7,936 nucleotides of DNA from the NCBI GenBank assembly GCA_031278025.1, contig JAITLF010000170.1, positions 1 through 7,936 of the forward strand, in the 5' to 3' direction. Position numbers and translations under genes: made by a program. Shown here in pieces: positions 5,640 through 7,936 of this stretch. The DNA is from Treponema sp. Its GTDB lineage: Bacteria > Spirochaetota > Spirochaetia > Treponematales > Breznakiellaceae. The notes beneath the pieces are model-generated. The model was not told the origin of the DNA. It saw only the letters and a program-made list of their open reading frames with translations, and searched no databases. The stretch's first letter is position 1, and each line of letters begins with the position of its first letter.

Positions 5640-6616
5640 TGAAGAAAATAGCTGGCATTGTTATTTCAGCGGGAGCGCTGCTCATTACCAGCGCCTGCGG
5701 AGGGCGCACGGCGGAAGCCGGAACCATCCGGGTAGTGCTGGACTGGACGCCGAACACCAATCATACCGGCCTGTACGCCGCCCTGGAGAACGGCTGGTTT
5801 GCCGAAGCGGGCCTTGCGGTGGAAATTATGCAGCCGCCTGAGGACGGCGCCCTGGTGCTTCTGGCATCGGGGAACGCCGAATTCGCCGTGGACTTCCAGG
5901 AATCCCTGGGACCCGCCGTGGCCCGGAATAACGGCGCCCTGCCGGTAGTGGCGGTGGCGGCCATCATCAGCCGCAACACTTCGGGAATCATGGCCCCGCG
6001 GGAACGCGGCATAACGCGCCCCAAAGACCTGGCGGGGAAACGCTTTGCCTCGTGGGATACGCCCCTGGTAACGGAGGTGGTGCGGAACCTTGTTGAAGGA
6101 GACGGCGGGGACTTCAATGCCGTAAAGATGATCCCCAACTTTGCCACCGACGCGTTCTCCGCATTGGAAACCGATGTTGACGCCGTCTGGATCTACTACG
6201 CCTGGGACGGCGTTGCCGCGGAAATCCGGGGCCTGGACATTACCTACCTGGACCTGGGAACCCTCAACCCGGACCTGGATTTTTACACCCCGGTGCTGGC
6301 GGCCAACAGCGCCTGGGCCGCCGCCAACACGGACACGGCAAAGCAATTCCTTTCCGCCGTGAGCCGGGGGTACGCCTTTGCCGCGGAGAACCCGGCGGCG
6401 GCGGCGGAGATACTCCTGAAACACGCCCCCGAACTGGACAAAACCCTGGTCCGCCGGAGCCAGGAATACCTGGCGGGCCGGTATCAGGGAGACGCCCCAA
6501 GGTGGGGCGAAATCGATCCCGCCCGCTGGGGAAGGTTCTACCGGTGGATGTTTGAGCGGGGCCTGCTGGAAAAGGACCTTGGGGAAGGCGGCTTTACCAA
6601 CGAGTACCTGCCGTGA
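5636..6616 (+). CDS. thiY: thiamine-precursor ABC transporter, substrate-binding lipoprotein ThiY (NMT1/THI5-like)
   Basis: This 326-aa protein begins with a lipoprotein signal: basic MMKK, a hydrophobic core, and a spirochaete-style relaxed lipobox ITSAC with the acylated Cys at 21. It should be anchored outside the inner membrane and capture the ligand for ThiX. The mature part has the NMT1/THI5 family hallmark LDWTPNTNHTGLYAALENGWF-like segment (LDWTPNTNHTG at about 35-45), then the two-lobe periplasmic binding fold. The catalytic Cys-rich motif of yeast THI5 enzymes is absent, so it is a binder and not an HMP synthase. Family members bind HMP or formyl-aminomethyl-pyrimidine; which one cannot be told here. 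The start ATG 5636 overlaps the thiX stop. AAGGAG (5625-5630) is 5 nt upstream of it and 8 nt upstream of ATG 5639, which would be equally acceptable and shortens the protein by one Met. It overlaps thiZ by 4 bp. Confidence 0.95.
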   Translation: MMKKIAGIVISAGALLITSACGGRTAEAGTIRVVLDWTPNTNHTGLYAALENGWFAEAGLAVEIMQPPEDGALVLLASGNAEFAVDFQESLGPAVARNNGALPVVAVAAIISRNTSGIMAPRERGITRPKDLAGKRFASWDTPLVTEVVRNLVEGDGGDFNAVKMIPNFATDAFSALETDVDAVWIYYAWDGVAAEIRGLDITYLDLGTLNPDLDFYTPVLAANSAWAAANTDTAKQFLSAVSRGYAFAAENPAAAAEILLKHAPELDKTLVRRSQEYLAGRYQGDAPRWGEIDPARWGRFYRWMFERGLLEKDLGEGGFTNEYLP

Positions 6617-7386
6617 AGGGCGGCGCGGCGGCGGCGGCGGAAATACTGTTTTCCTGCGAAGGGGTTGCCAAAGCCTATGCGGGAGACCCGGTGGTTGCCG
6701 GCATCAGCCTGGGGCTTTCCAGCGGGGGGTTTATTTCCCTGCTGGGGCCTTCCGGCGTCGGGAAGACCACCCTCTTCAACGTCCTTGCCGGCGTGGATAA
6801 ACCCAGCGCGGGGAAAATATTCCTTTCCGGCGAGGACATCACCGGCGTTTCCGGCAGGGTAAGCTACATGCTTCAGAAGGACCTGCTGCTGGAATACCGC
6901 ACCGTTCTGGACAACGTGATCCTCCCGCTGCTCATCAGGGGAGAAAAGAAGCGCGCGGCCCGTGAGTATGGGGCTTCTTTTTTCCCCCTCTTTGGCCTTG
7001 AGGGGTACGAAAAGAAATACCCCCGGCAGCTTTCCGGGGGTATGCGCCAGCGGGCCGCGCTGCTGCGGACCTGCATGATGCGGAATCAGGTGATCCTGCT
7101 GGACGAACCCTTCTCCGCCCTGGACGCCATTACCCGCCGGCAGATGCGGGAATGGTACCGGGACATTGCGGAGGAAATGTCCCTTTCAACGATTTTTATC
7201 ACCCACGATGTGGAAGAAGCCCTGGTCCTGTCGGACAGCGTCTTCATCCTTACCGGCAAGCCCGGTCGCATAAGCCGCCGCCTGGACATACACCCGCCCC
7301 GTCCCCGTTCCCGCGGCTTCCCGGTATCGGCGGAATTCTCCGCCCAAAAGCAGGTTGTCCTGGAAGCGATAGGCCTGTCCGGGTAA
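6613..7386 (+). CDS. thiZ: thiamine-precursor ABC transporter, ATP-binding subunit ThiZ
   Basis: This 257-aa cytoplasmic ATPase powers the ThiXY importer. All ABC motifs are intact: Walker A GPSGVGKTT (45-53), Q-loop Q88 (YMLQKD), signature LSGGMRQR (140-147), Walker B VILLDEP (160-166), D-loop SALD (168-171) and H-loop H198 (ITHDVEEA). It is closest to the SsuB/TauB/ThiZ nitrate-sulfonate-type ATPases; the C-terminal tail is short, with no regulatory domain. The start is GTG 6613, whose G-T-G-A overlaps the thiY stop. No clear Shine-Dalgarno sequence is seen, so translation is probably coupled to thiY. The N-terminal residues (GGAAAAAE) come from a GCG-rich run and are probably dispensable. 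It is the last gene of the operon; the 21-bp repeat array begins 44 bp later. Confidence 0.95.
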   Translation: MKGGAAAAAEILFSCEGVAKAYAGDPVVAGISLGLSSGGFISLLGPSGVGKTTLFNVLAGVDKPSAGKIFLSGEDITGVSGRVSYMLQKDLLLEYRTVLDNVILPLLIRGEKKRAAREYGASFFPLFGLEGYEKKYPRQLSGGMRQRAALLRTCMMRNQVILLDEPFSALDAITRRQMREWYRDIAEEMSLSTIFITHDVEEALVLSDSVFILTGKPGRISRRLDIHPPRPRSRGFPVSAEFSAQKQVVLEAIGLSG

Positions 7387-7389
7387 ACC

Positions 7390-7406
7390 GCCGCGGCGCC
7401 CGCGGC
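7390..7406 (+). terminator. weak hairpin just after thiZ, possible terminator
   Basis: GCCGCGG (7390-7396) pairs with CCGCGGC (7400-7406) around a 3-nt loop, starting 3 bp after the thiZ stop. No T-tract follows (the next bases are C-rich, then GCCGTTT), so intrinsic termination here would be poor. It may only protect the mRNA 3' end. Confidence 0.3.
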
Positions 7407-7430
7407 CCCCCGCCGTTTCCGGACCCGGCC

Positions 7431-7936
7431 CTGGAAGCCCCCGGCTTGAGCCTGGAAGCGCCGGACGTGAGCCTGGAAGCCCCCGGCTTGAGCCTTGAAG
7501 CCTCCGGCTTGAGCCTGGAAGCCCCCGGCTTGAGCCTTGAAGCCCCCGGCTTGAGTCTGGAATCGCCAGGCTTGAGTCTTGAAGCCCCCGGCTTGAGTCT
7601 AGAATCGCCAGGCTTGAGTCTTGAAGCCCCCGGCTTGAGTCTAGAGCTTCCAGACTTAAGTCTAGAGCTTCCAGACTTAAGTCTAGAGCTTCCAGACTTA
7701 AGTCTTGAACTTCCAGACTCAAGTCTAGAGCTTCCAGACTTAAGTCTAGAGCTTCCAGACTCAAGTCTAGAGCTTCCAGACTTAAGTCTAGAGCTTCCAG
7801 ACTCAAGTCTAGAACTTCCAGACTCAAGTCTTGAACTTCCAGACTTAAGTCTAGAGCTTCCAGACTCACGTCTAGAGCTTCCAGACTCACGTCTAGAGCT
7901 TCCAGACTCACGTCTAGAGCTTCCAGACTCACGTCT
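7431..7936. repeat. 21-bp tandem repeat array, 23 full units, runs off right edge
   Basis: Units repeat with an exact 21-bp period from 7446 to 7928. A degenerate leading unit is present at 7431-7445, and a final partial unit at 7929-7936 is cut by the window. Within the array no indel breaks the register. Near thiZ the units are GC-rich (core CTGGAAGCCCCCGGC). From 7635 they switch to an AT-richer form (core TCTAGAGCTTCCAGAC) containing an XbaI-like TCTAGA, often joined through CTTAAG. The last units (7866, 7887, 7908 and the partial 7929) are identical and begin TCACGTCT, which suggests recent expansion at the right end. Between about 7551 and 7634 two unit types alternate, giving a 42-bp super-period. 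Each AT-rich unit is an imperfect dyad (AGTCT...AGACT). It is either a minisatellite or part of a repeat-protein gene. Confidence 0.97.
7446..7936 (+). CDS. possible repeat-protein reading frame through the 21-bp array (partial)
   Basis: The + frame beginning at TTG 7446 is open to the right edge. It reads as seven-residue repeats: LSLEAPD/VSLEAPG at first, then LSLEAPG alternating with LSLESPG, then LSLELPD/SSLELPD, and last SRLELPD. Leu3 and Glu4 of the unit never change, and Pro6 changes once. Most DNA differences between units are silent in this frame (ttg/tta, agc/agt, ctg/ctt/cta, gaa/gag, ccc/cca). The same substitutions are equally silent in one - strand frame (SGSSRLK-type repeats), so the coding strand is not settled. 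No start is convincing: the + frame is open back to 6966 through thiZ, with a first ATG at 7152 inside that gene. There is no similarity I can name and no signal peptide in view. The start coordinate marks the first full repeat only. Confidence 0.25.
   Translation, partial: MSLEAPDVSLEAPGLSLEASGLSLEAPGLSLEAPGLSLESPGLSLEAPGLSLESPGLSLEAPGLSLELPDLSLELPDLSLELPDLSLELPDSSLELPDLSLELPDSSLELPDLSLELPDSSLELPDSSLELPDLSLELPDSRLELPDSRLELPDSRLELPDSR

Noticed and set aside
5666..6424. - strand open frame (252 codons) opposite thiY
   Set aside because: A shadow of the well-supported thiY; the product is Gly/Arg-rich with no family signature.
7186..7932. - strand frame with SLEALDL repeats that continues into the antisense of thiZ
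   Set aside because: Its last part is simply antisense thiZ, and differences among repeat units change nearly every residue in this frame, which argues against it being the translated one.
7431..7936. CRISPR array
   Set aside because: The units are contiguous 21-bp repeats without unique spacers, so this is a tandem array.

Overview
The window looks like a chromosomal segment of a fairly GC-rich Treponema-type spirochaete (the termite-gut treponemes come to mind). This assignment is inference from the style of the S24-peptidase remnant, the gene content and the repeat-rich spacers; no rRNA or other marker is present to prove it.

Layout, left to right: (1) Positions 1-620 hold decayed accessory DNA. 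The main item is the remnant of a LexA/CI-type S24 peptidase (repressor-like) gene on the + strand. A 10-bp tandem duplication knocks out its C-terminus, it probably has a second frameshift near 232, and no N-terminal DNA-binding domain is visible. A short open frame on the - strand runs off the left edge. (2) Positions 621-1055 are a gene-free, repeat- and hairpin-rich spacer. (3) Positions 1056-4346 are a two-gene - strand unit: valS (valyl-tRNA synthetase), followed 12 bp later by a small HD-domain protein with the full motif set of (p)ppGpp hydrolases. (4) Positions 4347-4793 are the divergent regulatory region. On the + strand it carries a promoter, a TPP riboswitch, a convincing intrinsic terminator and an alternative antiterminator pairing that can be drawn by hand. 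(5) Positions 4794-7386 are a tightly overlapping thiX-thiY-thiZ operon for an ABC importer of a thiamine pyrimidine precursor. (6) Positions 7431-7936 are a tandem array of 21-bp repeats (23 full units plus partial ones) that runs off the right edge.

How it works together: when cellular TPP is low, the nascent leader RNA should fold into the antiterminator and thiXYZ is transcribed, so the cell imports a thiamine pyrimidine (HMP or formyl-aminopyrimidine). When TPP is high, the aptamer closes, the terminator forms and transcription stops before thiX. The valS/HD pair is housekeeping, with a possible link between aminoacylation and alarmone turnover. The least explained element is the 21-bp array. 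Its substitutions fall mostly on third codon positions of one + frame (LSLEAPG to LSLELPD heptapeptides), and equally of one - frame, so it may be the start or end of a repeat protein rather than non-coding DNA.
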